Assembly (NCBI GenBank): GCA_019186985.1
Contig: JABARQ010000005.1
Location: forward strand, 1 to 64,000
Source of the DNA: Prosthecobacter sp.
Lineage (GTDB): Bacteria > Verrucomicrobiota > Verrucomicrobiia > Verrucomicrobiales > Verrucomicrobiaceae
DNA: 64,000 bases
Direction: 5' to 3'
The notes beneath the pieces were generated by a model that was not told the DNA's origin, did no database searches, and saw only the letters and a program-made list of their open reading frames with translations. This document shows, piece after piece, positions 36,419-45,108 of this stretch (within the stretch, counting starts at the first letter, position 1; each line of letters starts with the position of its first letter). The position numbers were made by a program, and so were the translations under genes.

Positions 36419-38647
36419 ATGAACATGAGGAATTTCCGATCCGTCTGCCGCCTGTCTCTCTGCATATGCATCCTGGGCATGGAGGTTCAGGGGCAGGTTC
36501 TGCCGGGGACGGCACCCTTGGATCCCCGGCCTGATTTTTCCGCCGACATGGTGGCGGGGATCGACAAGATGGCGCTGCGGTTGATCGAGCAGTCACGGAG
36601 CGGGCGCAAGCCGAGCCGTGAGAAGCTGCGGGCTGCGCTGGGCCTGGTGGATGAGCGGGTGAAGGTTGCCGCGTTGGAGCTTGTCGGCGACACCGCCAAT
36701 CCGGCGCTGCTGCATGAGACGGAGACGTGCCGGGTGTTCCGGGTGCGCTGGCCGGTTTTCGGCGGCATGCATGGCGAGGGGCTCTACCTTCAGCCGAAGG
36801 GCCGGGTGGTGGCGCGTGTGGTCTACATGCCGGACGCCTCCGGTGCTCCGGAGAAGCTTGTGGATGCCATGCTGCTGGCCTCCGGTGCGGAGGTGGTCAT
36901 CCCGGCCCTGATCAGCCGGGGCACGGAGTTCAGCACCAATGACAAGTTTGGCGTGCGGACGAACGTGCCGCACCGTGAATGGATTTATCGTCAAAGCTAC
37001 GAGCTGGGGCGTCATGTCATCGGTTATGAAGTGCAGAAGGCGCTGGCGGTGGTGGACTGGTTCAAGTCCCGGCCTGAACCGGTGCCGGTGATCGTGGCAG
37101 GGGTGGGTGAAGGCGGCATGCTGGCCCTTCATGCGGCAGCCTTGGACGAGCGGATCGACTCCGTGTATTCCGCCGGTTATTTCGGGCCGCGTGAAGGCGT
37201 CTGGCAGGAGCCCCTGGACCGCAATGTCTACGGTTTGCTGCGTGACCTCGGGGATGCCGAGATCCTCAGCCTGGTCGCCCCTCGTCCGGTGGTTTTGCAG
37301 CACCTGTTTTATCCGAACAACGTGGTTTCGATGGAGGCTGAGAAAGGGGCGCGTGCCATTGCCGCACCGGGTCGGCTTTCCAAGCCTGACTACAAGGCCT
37401 TTGAAGCCGAGATCGCGCGGGCGAAGGCACTTGCGCCGACAAGCAGGGTTCTTGCAGCGACCCAGGAGACCGCGAATGAGGAGATCGTTCGGCATCTGCT
37501 GCCGGTCACCGATGGGCTGAGCTTGAAGGCGGCAGGGGAGGCGCCGGTCATTCCGGCGGATCCCGCACGTCAAAGGCGGCTTATTCGTGAAATGGAGGCC
37601 TTCACCCAGCGGCTGCTGGTCAGCACCGAGGCCGAGCGCAACCAGGAGTTCTGGAAGAAGCTGCCGCTCAAGTCACTGCAGGAGTTTGAGGCTCATGCGG
37701 CCGGGGAACGTGACCGTTTTTGGAACGATGTGATCGGCCGCCTTCCGGATCCCGATTTGCCGATGAATGCGAAAAGCCGTTTCGTGCGGGAGACGGACAA
37801 GGTGGCGATCTATGAGGTGACGCTTGATGTCTGGCAGGATGTCTTTGCCTGGGGCTGGCTGTGTTTGCCGAAGGACCTGCTGAAGGGCGGAGCCGGCGGC
37901 AATGAGGCGGTGTTTGCCGGGACGGCGCGCCGTCCGGTGGTGGTCTGCCAGCATGGTCTTGAAGGCCTGCCCGAGGACACGATCACCATTGATCCCGCCC
38001 AGCGGGCCTTTGGCGCCTATCAGGCCTTCACCCTGCGGCTGGCGGAGCAGGGTTATGTGACCTTTGCCCCGCACAACCCCTACCGTGGCATGCATGCCTT
38101 CCGGACGCTGCAGAGGAAGCTCAATCCCCTCGGCCTCACGCTTTACAGCGTGATCAACGGCCAGCACCAGCGCATCCTGGAATGGCTGAAGGCTCAGCCC
38201 TTCGTGCAGCCGGACAAGATCGCTTTTTACGGGCTCAGCTATGGAGGGAAGTCGGCGATGCGCACTCCGGCGGTGCTCAAGGACTACTGCCTGAGCATCT
38301 GCAGCGGCGACTTCAACGAATGGGTGCGCAAGTGCGTTTCGACCGACCTGCCGATGAGCTACATCCACACCCATGAGTATGAAATCTGGGAGTGGAACAT
38401 GGGGAGGACCTTCAACTACGCCGAGATGGCCGCCCTCATCGCCCCCCGGCCCTTCATGGTCGAACGCGGCCATAATGACGGGGTGGGCATTGATGAATGG
38501 GTGAATTATGAGTTCGCCAAGGTGCGCCGGCTTTACAACAAGCTGGGCATCGGAGACCGGACCTTGATCGAGCACTTTGACGCCGGGCACATGATCCATG
38601 GGGTCGGCACCTACCAGTTTTTGCGGGAAAAACTGGGCTGGAAATGA
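36419..38647 (+). CDS. Secreted tandem alpha/beta hydrolase with an inactive-looking first domain
   Basis: 742 residues with signal peptide (MRNFRSVCRLSLCICILGMEVQG). Two hydrolase domains follow. In the first (about residues 90-330) the elbow reads GVGEGG, with Glu where the nucleophile Ser belongs. In the second (about 490-742) VVVCQHGLEGLPEDT, GLSYGG (Ser near 606), an acid in the FMVERGHNDGVG region and FDAGHMIHGVGT give a likely active enzyme of the acetyl xylan esterase type. ATG 36425 is an alternative start. It is convergent with the small secreted gene downstream and shares a terminator with it. Confidence 0.78.
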   Translation: MNMRNFRSVCRLSLCICILGMEVQGQVLPGTAPLDPRPDFSADMVAGIDKMALRLIEQSRSGRKPSREKLRAALGLVDERVKVAALELVGDTANPALLHETETCRVFRVRWPVFGGMHGEGLYLQPKGRVVARVVYMPDASGAPEKLVDAMLLASGAEVVIPALISRGTEFSTNDKFGVRTNVPHREWIYRQSYELGRHVIGYEVQKALAVVDWFKSRPEPVPVIVAGVGEGGMLALHAAALDERIDSVYSAGYFGPREGVWQEPLDRNVYGLLRDLGDAEILSLVAPRPVVLQHLFYPNNVVSMEAEKGARAIAAPGRLSKPDYKAFEAEIARAKALAPTSRVLAATQETANEEIVRHLLPVTDGLSLKAAGEAPVIPADPARQRRLIREMEAFTQRLLVSTEAERNQEFWKKLPLKSLQEFEAHAAGERDRFWNDVIGRLPDPDLPMNAKSRFVRETDKVAIYEVTLDVWQDVFAWGWLCLPKDLLKGGAGGNEAVFAGTARRPVVVCQHGLEGLPEDTITIDPAQRAFGAYQAFTLRLAEQGYVTFAPHNPYRGMHAFRTLQRKLNPLGLTLYSVINGQHQRILEWLKAQPFVQPDKIAFYGLSYGGKSAMRTPAVLKDYCLSICSGDFNEWVRKCVSTDLPMSYIHTHEYEIWEWNMGRTFNYAEMAALIAPRPFMVERGHNDGVGIDEWVNYEFAKVRRLYNKLGIGDRTLIEHFDAGHMIHGVGTYQFLREKLGWK

Positions 38648-38661
38648 GGTGTCCGGGCATG

Positions 38662-38690
38662 AAAAAGCCCGGCAGGGTGTGCCGGGCTTT
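38662..38690. terminator. Bidirectional terminator
   Basis: AAAGCCCGGC (38664-38673) pairs with GCCGGGCTTT (38681-38690), with A and T runs on both sides. It lies between two convergent genes and serves both. Confidence 0.85.
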
Positions 38691-38722
38691 GACAGTGTTA
38701 TCTCGGTTCGGGAAGGCGTTGA

Positions 38723-38992
38723 TCAGGCCTTGGCGATGCTGGTGGCCTTGCCATGCTCGCTGTCCACCTTGACCTTCTTGCCCACGAGCTTCTCGGCTTC
38801 GTCGGCACCCTTGGTGCTGGGGGTGAGGGTGATGGTGGCGGCGGCGCCGTCCTTGCCTTCCACCACGAGCTTCTTCGTGGCAGGGTCGAAGGACTTCAGC
38901 TTGCCTTCGTTGGTCACGACCTTGCCGCAGCCAGCGTAGGCGGAGCCGAGGGCGAGGGTGGAGAGGGCGATGAGGGTGAGTGCTTTCTTCAT
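38723..38992 (-). CDS. Small secreted protein of unknown function
   Basis: 89 residues: signal peptide (MKKALTLIALSTLALGSAYA) and a 69-residue mature chain, one Cys (AGCGKVV) and a beta-rich pattern (GKLKSFDPATKKLVVEGKDG). It resembles an OB-like or DUF5666-type small beta barrel, but this is only a shape argument. It ends at a strong bidirectional terminator. No operon partner. Confidence 0.72.
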   Translation of the reverse strand: MKKALTLIALSTLALGSAYAGCGKVVTNEGKLKSFDPATKKLVVEGKDGAAATITLTPSTKGADEAEKLVGKKVKVDSEHGKATSIAKA

Positions 38993-39123
38993 AGGTTTGT
39001 TGATGTGGTTTGGTGAATGCGACCGGTGGGTGTACGCATGTGCCGTTGTTCAAAACGCCGCCAGAATGACAATCTTAGAATGATTCTCGGGGGGCTTGGG
39101 GTGGAATGTGCCTGAAAAAGCGC

Positions 39124-39151
39124 TTGCCGCCAGGGCGTTCGCCCCTACCAT
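39124..39151 (+). promoter_or_regulatory. Promoter of rpsB-tsf
   Basis: TTGCCG (39124-39129), 16-base spacer, TACCAT (39146-39151). The same -10 hexamer with the same spacing precedes the tRNA-Asn/Met pair. Predicted transcription start is near 39158. Confidence 0.55.
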
Positions 39152-39157
39152 GCGCGC

Positions 39158-39291
39158 CCTTCCGCCCGGCCCGTTCCTGGCGGGGGATTCAGCAAACCTC
39201 AACCCGCAGGTTTTCCGGATCAGGGCTCGCTGCCCTGAGCATGCGCCCGCTGAGCGTGTGTGCGGAACTCAGGCACCTTCAACAACACTAC
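39158..39291 (+). promoter_or_regulatory. Long structured 5' leader of rpsB
   Basis: About 134 bases lie between the predicted transcription start and ATG 39292. They contain a CAGGGC-TCGCT-GCCCTG hairpin (39221-39237) and further GC-rich pairings. A ribosomal protein leader that binds S2 is a reasonable guess; no described motif was recognised. Confidence 0.35.
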
Positions 39292-39978
39292 ATGTCCCAA
39301 ATCCTCGCCGAACTCGTCGAAGCTGGTGTCCATTTCGGTCACCAGACCAAGCGCTGGAACCCGAAGATGAAGCAGTTCATCCTCGACTCCCGCAACCAGA
39401 TCCACATCCTCAACATCGAGGAGACCGTCAAGCAGGTCGAAGTCGCCGCCGCCTTCCTGTCTGAAATCGCCCGCAAGGGCAGGCGCATGCTCTTCGTGGG
39501 CTGCAAGCGCCAGGCCCAGGAGGCCATCCGTGAGGCCGCCGAGGCCTGCGGCCAGTTCTATGTCAACCACCGCTGGCTGGGCGGCACCCTCACCAACCTC
39601 GAAACCATCCGCAAGAGCGTGGCCCGCCTTGGCTACCTGGAGGAGATCGAGAAGAAGCCCGAGTTCAAGTCCATGTCCAAGAAGGAACTGGCCTCCCTGA
39701 ACCGCGAGCGCATCAAGCTGGAGCGCAACCTGCGCGGTGTCCGCGGCATGGACAAGTATCCGGACGCCGTGATCATCGTGGACAGCGCGCGTGAGCACAT
39801 CGCCGTCAACGAAGCCCGCCGCCTGAAGATCCCGATCGTGGCCCTGGTGGACACCAACGCCGACCCGGACCTCATCGACTACCCCATCGCGGCCAACGAT
39901 GACGCCATCCGCTCCATCCGCATCATCCTGCAGAAGCTGATCGACCCGGTCATCGCCGCCGCTGGTGAGAAGAAGTAA
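39292..39978 (+). CDS. rpsB: 30S ribosomal protein S2
   Basis: 228 residues. [20 protein letters not shown], then WNPKMKQFI and [11 protein letters not shown] are universal S2 signatures. The open frame extends 62 codons further upstream, but that part lies inside the untranslated leader and has no S2 similarity. No Shine-Dalgarno sequence is seen before the ATG (ACCTTCAACAACACTAC). It is followed after 32 bases by tsf, the classical rpsB-tsf pair. Confidence 0.97.
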   Translation: MSQILAELVEAGVHFGHQTKRWNPKMKQFILDSRNQIHILNIEETVKQVEVAAAFLSEIARKGRRMLFVGCKRQAQEAIREAAEACGQFYVNHRWLGGTLTNLETIRKSVARLGYLEEIEKKPEFKSMSKKELASLNRERIKLERNLRGVRGMDKYPDAVIIVDSAREHIAVNEARRLKIPIVALVDTNADPDLIDYPIAANDDAIRSIRIILQKLIDPVIAAAGEKK

Positions 39979-40010
39979 TCCTTTCAACCCTGACCCCAAC
40001 AGACCGACCC

Positions 40011-40607
40011 ATGGCAGAAATCACCGCCAAACTCGTCCAGACCCTCCGCGAAAAGACCAACGCGGGCATGATGGAGTGCAAAGCCGCCCTCAAGGAAGCC
40101 GACGGCGACCTGGAGAAGGCCGAGACCATCCTTCGCAAGAAGGGCATCACCAAGGCTGAAAAGAAGGCCGACCGCCAGACCAAGGAAGGCATCGTCGCCA
40201 GCTACATCCACATGGCAGGCCGCATCGGCGTGCTCATCGAGGTGAACTGCGAGACCGACTTCGTGGCCAAGAACGAAAACTTCCAGGCTTTCGTCCGCGA
40301 CGTCTCCCTGCACATCGCCGCCTCCTCGCCGAAGTACATCCAGCGTGAAGACGTGCCTGAGGACCTCATCGCCAAGGAGCGCGAAATCGCCGCTGAACAG
40401 GTCAAGGGCAAGCCTGCCGAAATCGTCGAGAAGATCGTCGGCGGCAAGATCGACAAGATCTTCGCCGAGCAGTGCCTCCTCGACCAGGCCTTCATCAAGA
40501 ACCCTGACCTCACCGTGCGTGACCTGGTCAAGAGCAAGATCGCCGAACTCGGTGAAAACCTGGTCATCCGCCGCTTCGTCCGCTACGCCGTGGGCGAGGA
40601 AATCTGA
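40011..40607 (+). CDS. tsf: Translation elongation factor Ts
   Basis: 198 residues, a short EF-Ts of the type lacking the longer central insert of E. coli (283 residues). The UBA-like N-terminus (TAKLVQTLREKTNAGMMECK) and the EF-Tu contact signature (IEVNCETDFVAKNENFQAFV) are intact. It recycles EF-Tu by exchanging GDP for GTP. A rho-independent terminator follows. Confidence 0.97.
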   Translation: MAEITAKLVQTLREKTNAGMMECKAALKEADGDLEKAETILRKKGITKAEKKADRQTKEGIVASYIHMAGRIGVLIEVNCETDFVAKNENFQAFVRDVSLHIAASSPKYIQREDVPEDLIAKEREIAAEQVKGKPAEIVEKIVGGKIDKIFAEQCLLDQAFIKNPDLTVRDLVKSKIAELGENLVIRRFVRYAVGEEI

Positions 40608-40634
40608 TCGCTTCAGGTCTTCTGCAACCTTTGG

Positions 40635-40660
40635 AAGGGCGGACGCAAGTCCGCCCTTCT
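40635..40660 (+). terminator. Intrinsic terminator after tsf
   Basis: AAGGGCGGAC (40635-40644), loop GCAA, GTCCGCCCTT (40649-40658), then CTTCG. The T tract is weak but the stem is perfect. Confidence 0.8.
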
Positions 40661-40915
40661 TCGTGGTGTGAAAAGGCGGATGGAGAAGGGCGGGCAGAGC
40701 AGGGGCGGGATTGGGAATTTCGCGTGAAACGGAGATCATCCCATCCATTCACCGTCATGGTTCGCTTCCTGCGTCAGCGCCGGAGCACGGATTTCCAAAT
40801 CTGCAGCAGGGTGGTTCGGCCAAAGGGGGGGATTCCTTGCTCCTGCTCCAATCCGATGAAGGGCGCGGGAGTCGAAGAGGCTGGAGGGTGGCTCCGGGCT
40901 TCCCCAGCGTTCGGC
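40661..40915. other. Intergenic space between tsf and lpxA
   Basis: The two genes converge here. Apart from the tsf terminator at 40635-40660, nothing was recognised on either strand: no short gene, RNA or second strong hairpin. Confidence 0.5.
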
Positions 40916-41710
40916 TCAGTCCTCGTCGTCCGCCTGGTTCTTGCCGCCGGCGACGATGCCGCGCTTGGTGGTGGCGACAAAGTCGGCAAAATGGGCGGCT
41001 TCCGGCGTCAGTTCGCCGGCGCGCAGGGCTTCGACGGCCTGGGCGTTGTTCAGTCCTTCGCGATACACCTTGCGGAAGGCCTGGCGCAGGGCGCGCATCT
41101 GCTCCCTGCTGAAGCCGGCGCGCTGAAGGCCGACGATGTTCAGGCCGCGGGCGCGCGCAGGGTTGCCGTCGGCGGTGCAGAAGGGCGGGACGTCCTGTAC
41201 GATCTTGGAGCAGCCTCCGATGATGGCGCGGGTGCCGATGCGGCAGAACTGGTGGATGGCGCTGAGGCCGCCGAGAATGACGTGGTCCTCGACCGTGACA
41301 TGCCCGGCCAGGGTGCCGTTGTTGGAGAAGATCACATGGCTGCCGACGACGCAGTCGTGGGCGATGTGGACGTAGCTGAGGAAGTTGTTGTGGCTGCCGA
41401 TGACGGTCCTGTCGCCGGGGGAGGTGGCGCGGTGGACGGTGCAGAACTCCCGGAAGGTGTTGTGGTCGCCGACCTCCAGCCAGGTGGGTTCGCCCTTGTA
41501 TTTCAGGTCCTGGGTCTGCTGGCCGATGGAGGTGAAGGCGTAAAATTGGTTGCCCCTGCCGATCCTGGACGGCCCCATGATCGTCACATGATGCTGAAGG
41601 CGGCAGTCATCGCCGAGCACGACGTCCGGTCCGATGATGCAGTAGGGGCCGATGTGGCAGCCGGTGCCGATCTGGGCGGAGGGGTCGATGATGGCGGTGG
41701 GATGGATCAT
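40916..41710 (-). CDS. lpxA: Acyl-[acyl-carrier-protein]--UDP-N-acetylglucosamine O-acyltransferase
   Basis: 264 residues. It opens with the hexapeptide repeats of a left-handed beta helix (MIHPTAIIDPSAQIGTGCHI). The catalytic His lies in VHIAHDCVVGSH, and the C-terminal helical domain (FSREQMRALRQAFRKVYREG) is typical of LpxA. It makes the first step of lipid A synthesis. It lies 60 bases downstream of lpxC/fabZ on the same strand. The tail ending in QADDED is acidic. Confidence 0.95.
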   Translation of the reverse strand: MIHPTAIIDPSAQIGTGCHIGPYCIIGPDVVLGDDCRLQHHVTIMGPSRIGRGNQFYAFTSIGQQTQDLKYKGEPTWLEVGDHNTFREFCTVHRATSPGDRTVIGSHNNFLSYVHIAHDCVVGSHVIFSNNGTLAGHVTVEDHVILGGLSAIHQFCRIGTRAIIGGCSKIVQDVPPFCTADGNPARARGLNIVGLQRAGFSREQMRALRQAFRKVYREGLNNAQAVEALRAGELTPEAAHFADFVATTKRGIVAGGKNQADDED

Positions 41711-41770
41711 GCTTTCGTTGCGCTTGCCTGGAGCTTTGCCGTGTGGGTTCGGTGCCGAGGGGCCGCCGGA

Positions 41771-43090
41771 TCAGCGGTCGACGACGCTGAACATGAGGTC
41801 GGCCTCGGAGACGACCTGGCCGTTGACGGAGATGCGGCCGGAGGCCTGGGCGATGCTGCGCTTCACCTTGAGCAGCTCGGTCTCGATGATGAGCGTGTCG
41901 CCCGGGAAGACCGGCCTGCGCCACTTGACATTGTTGGCGCTCATGAAGTAGCCGATCTTGCCCTGGTTTTCCGGCATGCGCATGAGCACGATGCTGGCCA
42001 CCTGGGCCATGGCCTCAAGCTGAAGGACGCCCGGCATGACGGGGTGGCCGGGGAAGTGCCCCTGGAAGAAGGGTTCGTTGATGGTGACGTTCTTGACGCC
42101 GGTGCACTTGGTCTCGCCCTCGAGCCCGATGATGCGGTCGATCATCAGGAAGGGGTAGCGGTGCGGGAGGATCTTCATCACCTCGTTGACGTCGAGCACG
42201 GCGTCGCCGGTGGGGATGTAGATGGTGTTGGGCACCATGCTGCGCATGGCCTTGTACTGGGAGTCGATGGAGCGGGCGAGCTCCGTGTTCGGGCCGTGGC
42301 CGGGGCGGACGGCGATGACGTGGCCGGTGATGCGGCGGCCGCAGAGCATGAGGTCACCGACGATGTCGAGGATCTTGTGGCGGACGAACTCGTCCTGGAA
42401 GCGCAGGGGCTGCTTGGAGAGCAGGGTTTCGCCGCGGACGACGACGGCCGCCTCCAGGGTGCCGCCCTTGATCAGGCCCTTTTCCATGAGCGGGGCGATG
42501 TCCTCGTAATAGACGAAGGTGCGGGCCGGGGCGATTTCCTTCTCGTAGGTTTCAGGCGTGATCTCGAGGGAGAGGTACTGGGTGAAGCGGCCGCCAGGGC
42601 CGACGTTGGTGCAGGAGATGCGGAACTTCTTGTCCGGCACGATGGTGAGGATCGTGCCGTCGCGGGTTTCCTGGTAGATGGGTTCGCGGATCTCGAAGAT
42701 CTTGCGGGGGGCGTTCTGGGCGACGATGCCGGCCTTTTTGATCAGCTCCACGAAGGGCTGTGAGCTGCCATCGACGATGGGTGGCTCGTTGGCGTCCATT
42801 TCGATGATGGCGTTGTCCACGCCCATGCCGGTCAGGGCCGAGATCACATGCTCGACGGTGTGTACATTGACACCGCCCTCGGCAATGGTGGTGGCGCGCT
42901 CCACCTTCTGCACCTTTTCGACCAGGGCGGAGATGAAGGGCTTGTCCTCCAGGTCAATGCGGCGGAACTTGAATCCGAAGTCCTCAGGGGCGGGCTGCAG
43001 GGTCAGGGTGACCTGCTCTCCCGTGTGCAGGGAGATCCCGGTGATTGAGGCGGATTTGGCGAGGGTGTGCTGACGGTCAGAGGCGGCCAT
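41771..43090 (-). CDS. lpxC/fabZ: Bifunctional UDP-3-O-acyl-GlcNAc deacetylase / 3-hydroxyacyl-ACP dehydratase
   Basis: 439 residues, two enzymes in one chain. Residues 1-285 are LpxC: HTLAKSASITGISLHTGEQV, zinc ligands in VNVHTVEHVISALTG and in RHKILDIVGDL (His and Asp). Residues 295-439 are FabZ: VMKILPHRYPFLMIDRIIG, with catalytic His and Glu in FFQGHFPGHPVMPGVLQLEA. The first domain commits to lipid A, the second serves fatty acid elongation. The fusion is known in Bacteroidetes and relatives. A TTGACC-N17-TACAAC promoter lies just upstream. Confidence 0.96.
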   Translation of the reverse strand: MAASDRQHTLAKSASITGISLHTGEQVTLTLQPAPEDFGFKFRRIDLEDKPFISALVEKVQKVERATTIAEGGVNVHTVEHVISALTGMGVDNAIIEMDANEPPIVDGSSQPFVELIKKAGIVAQNAPRKIFEIREPIYQETRDGTILTIVPDKKFRISCTNVGPGGRFTQYLSLEITPETYEKEIAPARTFVYYEDIAPLMEKGLIKGGTLEAAVVVRGETLLSKQPLRFQDEFVRHKILDIVGDLMLCGRRITGHVIAVRPGHGPNTELARSIDSQYKAMRSMVPNTIYIPTGDAVLDVNEVMKILPHRYPFLMIDRIIGLEGETKCTGVKNVTINEPFFQGHFPGHPVMPGVLQLEAMAQVASIVLMRMPENQGKIGYFMSANNVKWRRPVFPGDTLIIETELLKVKRSIAQASGRISVNGQVVSEADLMFSVVDR

Positions 43091-43108
43091 ACGAGGGAAA
43101 GGCCGCCC

Positions 43109-43137
43109 GTTGTAGCCGCGTGGCCCTCATGGGTCAA
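43109..43137 (-). promoter_or_regulatory. Promoter of lpxC/fabZ-lpxA
   Basis: Minus strand TTGACC (43132-43137), 17-base spacer, TACAAC (43109-43114), then 18 bases to ATG 43090. Confidence 0.65.
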
Positions 43138-43177
43138 AGAGAAACCTCGCAGTCGCCCGAATCCGAGGCAGGGGCGG

Positions 43178-43255
43178 TCAGGCCTTCTGCAGGTAGGTGA
43201 AGACGACGACTCCGAGGGTCAGGAAAAATGCGGCGATAACCATTCCGGTGAACAT
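43178..43255 (-). CDS. Possible 25-residue single-span membrane peptide
   Basis: Reading the minus strand from ATG 43253-43255 gives MFTGMVIAAFFLTLGVVVFT followed by YLQKA and a stop at 43178-43180. Almost the whole peptide is one membrane helix ending in a positive tail. No SD sequence. It sits alone between lpxC/fabZ and the TIGR03663 gene. Such peptides often attach to larger membrane complexes, but the partner is unknown, and chance cannot be excluded for so short a frame. Confidence 0.4.
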   Translation of the reverse strand: MFTGMVIAAFFLTLGVVVFTYLQKA

Positions 43256-43341
43256 AGCGTCGCGTCTTTAAGCCGAAAAGGTGGCCGCGCCAGTGATATT
43301 TGAGGGTGCAGCGACCTCTTGCGCTCACCTCAGATGTCTCC

Positions 43342-45096
43342 ATGATGACCACCCTTCTCATGGCGGTACGTAAAGAGGTCACCATCTCCCTGTTCTCCTT
43401 TCTGATCCTGGTCCTGCTCGGTCTGGGGCTGGGTTTCTTCTACCGGCTGCCCGGGCTGGAGCGCCGTCCGATGCATGCGGACGAGGCGATTCTGGGGGTG
43501 AAGCTGGCGGATTACTGGCAGGGCGGACAGTTCAAGTACGATCCGAAGGACTATCATGGGCCGGGCCTGCATCAGACATCGATGGCCTGGGGCCGCCTGA
43601 CGGGCTGGGAGTCGGATCCGGCGGCCTGGAAAGAGGGGGACCTGAGGTTTGTCGTGGTCCTGACGGGGCTGGGCGTGATGCTGAGCGTGTTCCTGTTTGC
43701 CGACGCGCTGGGGAGGCTGGGCACGGCGCTGGCGCTGATGATGTCCGCCGTCTCCCCGATGATGGTTTATTACAGCCGCTATTTCATCATGGAGATGCAG
43801 CTGACGCTGCTGATGGCGCTGACGCTGGGCTGCTTCTGGCGGCATTCCCAGGGAGGGGGACGGCTCTGGCTGGTGCCTGGGGGCATGGCCCTCGGCTTTG
43901 CGCACGCAACCAAGGAGACCTTCATCATCAATGTTGCGGCGGCCCTGGCGGGCTGGGTGCTGGCCCGAATCTTCGTCGGTGAGTTTTCACCGCGCCAGTC
44001 CAACTCGCTGAGCCTCATGTCACGCTCGAAGAAGCGCGAGATTTCGGCTCCGTGGGCCTGGGTGCTGGTGCCCGCCCTGCTGGTCTCCGTGGTTTCATTT
44101 TCCGGTGGGTTCCAGGACTGGAAGGCGGTTCAGGACAGCGTGCTCACCTACGCAAACTACCTGGAACGCAGCGGCGGCAGCGGTCATGAGAAGCCCTGGC
44201 ATTATTACCTGGCCCTGATCTTCTGGAGAAAGGATGGGCTGGTCTGGAGCGAGGCGATGATCGGAGGCCTGGGACTGCTGGGGATGCTGAACGCCTTTTT
44301 GGGTGAACACAAGAGCATGGCGCGCCAGGCTTTCCTGGTCTTCCTCTCGGGCTACACGGGAGTGCTGTTCGTCATTTATTCCTTCCTGTCCTACAAGACC
44401 CCCTGGTGCATTCTTTCCGCCCAGCACAGCCTGACGCTTCTTGCAGGAGTGGGGGCCTCCTGGCTCTGGCACGCCTGCCAGGGAGGTGTCGCCCGCCTGG
44501 TCTATAAGGTGGCCGTGGGCCTGGGCATTTATTTCCTCTGCGGCCAGAGCAAGTTTGCCAACGAGGAATACCGTGCGGATCAGCGCAACCCCTATGTCTA
44601 TTCGCACACCACGACGGATTTGATGCGCCTGGTTTCGGAGGTGGAAAAGGTGGCTGGAGACCTGGGCTCCGGGTTCAGCGCCCAGGTGATCAACCGTGAT
44701 TCGGGCTGGCCCCTGCCCTGGTACTGGCGGGCTTTGTCGAAGGTGGGGTATCAAACTGAAATCCCCGCGCAGGTGGAGGCGCCGGTGATCATCGTGGAGG
44801 CCGACTTGCTTCCCGACTTGAAGGCCCGGCTGGGTGACAGGTCGTCTGCATACAAGGAAACGGGCCCCTATGGCCTGAGGCCGGGGGTTCATCTCTGGCT
44901 GCTGGTTTCCAAGGAAAAGGCGGATGCATCCGCTCGGTCGGTTGAGAACGCGCCGGTCAGCCTGCCGGTCCCTTCCGGTGACATGCCTGCACCCAGCACC
45001 ATCTCCACGCCGCCGACCCTGACTCCGAACGTGCCCGTGCTGCCGTCCTTGCCCAGGCCGGCTCCGGTTCAGCCCGCCTCGCCAACCCAGCCCTGA
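43342..45096 (+). CDS. TIGR03663-type multi-span membrane protein (Agl23-like)
   Basis: 584 residues with about 10-11 membrane helices. The start region FFYRLPGLERRPMHADEAIL with an Asp/Glu pair after the first helix is the glycosyltransferase-39-like pattern also seen in the TIGR03663 family. SVVSFSGGFQDWKAVQDSVL, SYLSYKTPW-like FLSYKTPWCIL and the last soluble part fit this too. Members are thought to work with lipid-linked sugars. The end is a 60-residue Pro/Ser-rich tail (SLPVPSGDMPAPSTISTPPT). ATG 43342 follows CAGATGTCTCC; ATG 43360 is possible. ApbE follows 12 bases later. Confidence 0.75.
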   Translation: MMTTLLMAVRKEVTISLFSFLILVLLGLGLGFFYRLPGLERRPMHADEAILGVKLADYWQGGQFKYDPKDYHGPGLHQTSMAWGRLTGWESDPAAWKEGDLRFVVVLTGLGVMLSVFLFADALGRLGTALALMMSAVSPMMVYYSRYFIMEMQLTLLMALTLGCFWRHSQGGGRLWLVPGGMALGFAHATKETFIINVAAALAGWVLARIFVGEFSPRQSNSLSLMSRSKKREISAPWAWVLVPALLVSVVSFSGGFQDWKAVQDSVLTYANYLERSGGSGHEKPWHYYLALIFWRKDGLVWSEAMIGGLGLLGMLNAFLGEHKSMARQAFLVFLSGYTGVLFVIYSFLSYKTPWCILSAQHSLTLLAGVGASWLWHACQGGVARLVYKVAVGLGIYFLCGQSKFANEEYRADQRNPYVYSHTTTDLMRLVSEVEKVAGDLGSGFSAQVINRDSGWPLPWYWRALSKVGYQTEIPAQVEAPVIIVEADLLPDLKARLGDRSSAYKETGPYGLRPGVHLWLLVSKEKADASARSVENAPVSLPVPSGDMPAPSTISTPPTLTPNVPVLPSLPRPAPVQPASPTQP

Positions 45097-45108
45097 TTTG
45101 CCTTTCCG

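Noticed and set aside
39106..39291. N-terminal extension of rpsB by 62 codons
   Set aside because: The region follows the predicted promoter, is not similar to S2 and S2 proteins start at [12 protein letters not shown] sequence.
43134..43385. An 83-residue minus-strand frame over the lpxC upstream region
   Set aside because: It runs through the short membrane peptide region in another frame, is Arg-rich and has no plausible start signal.
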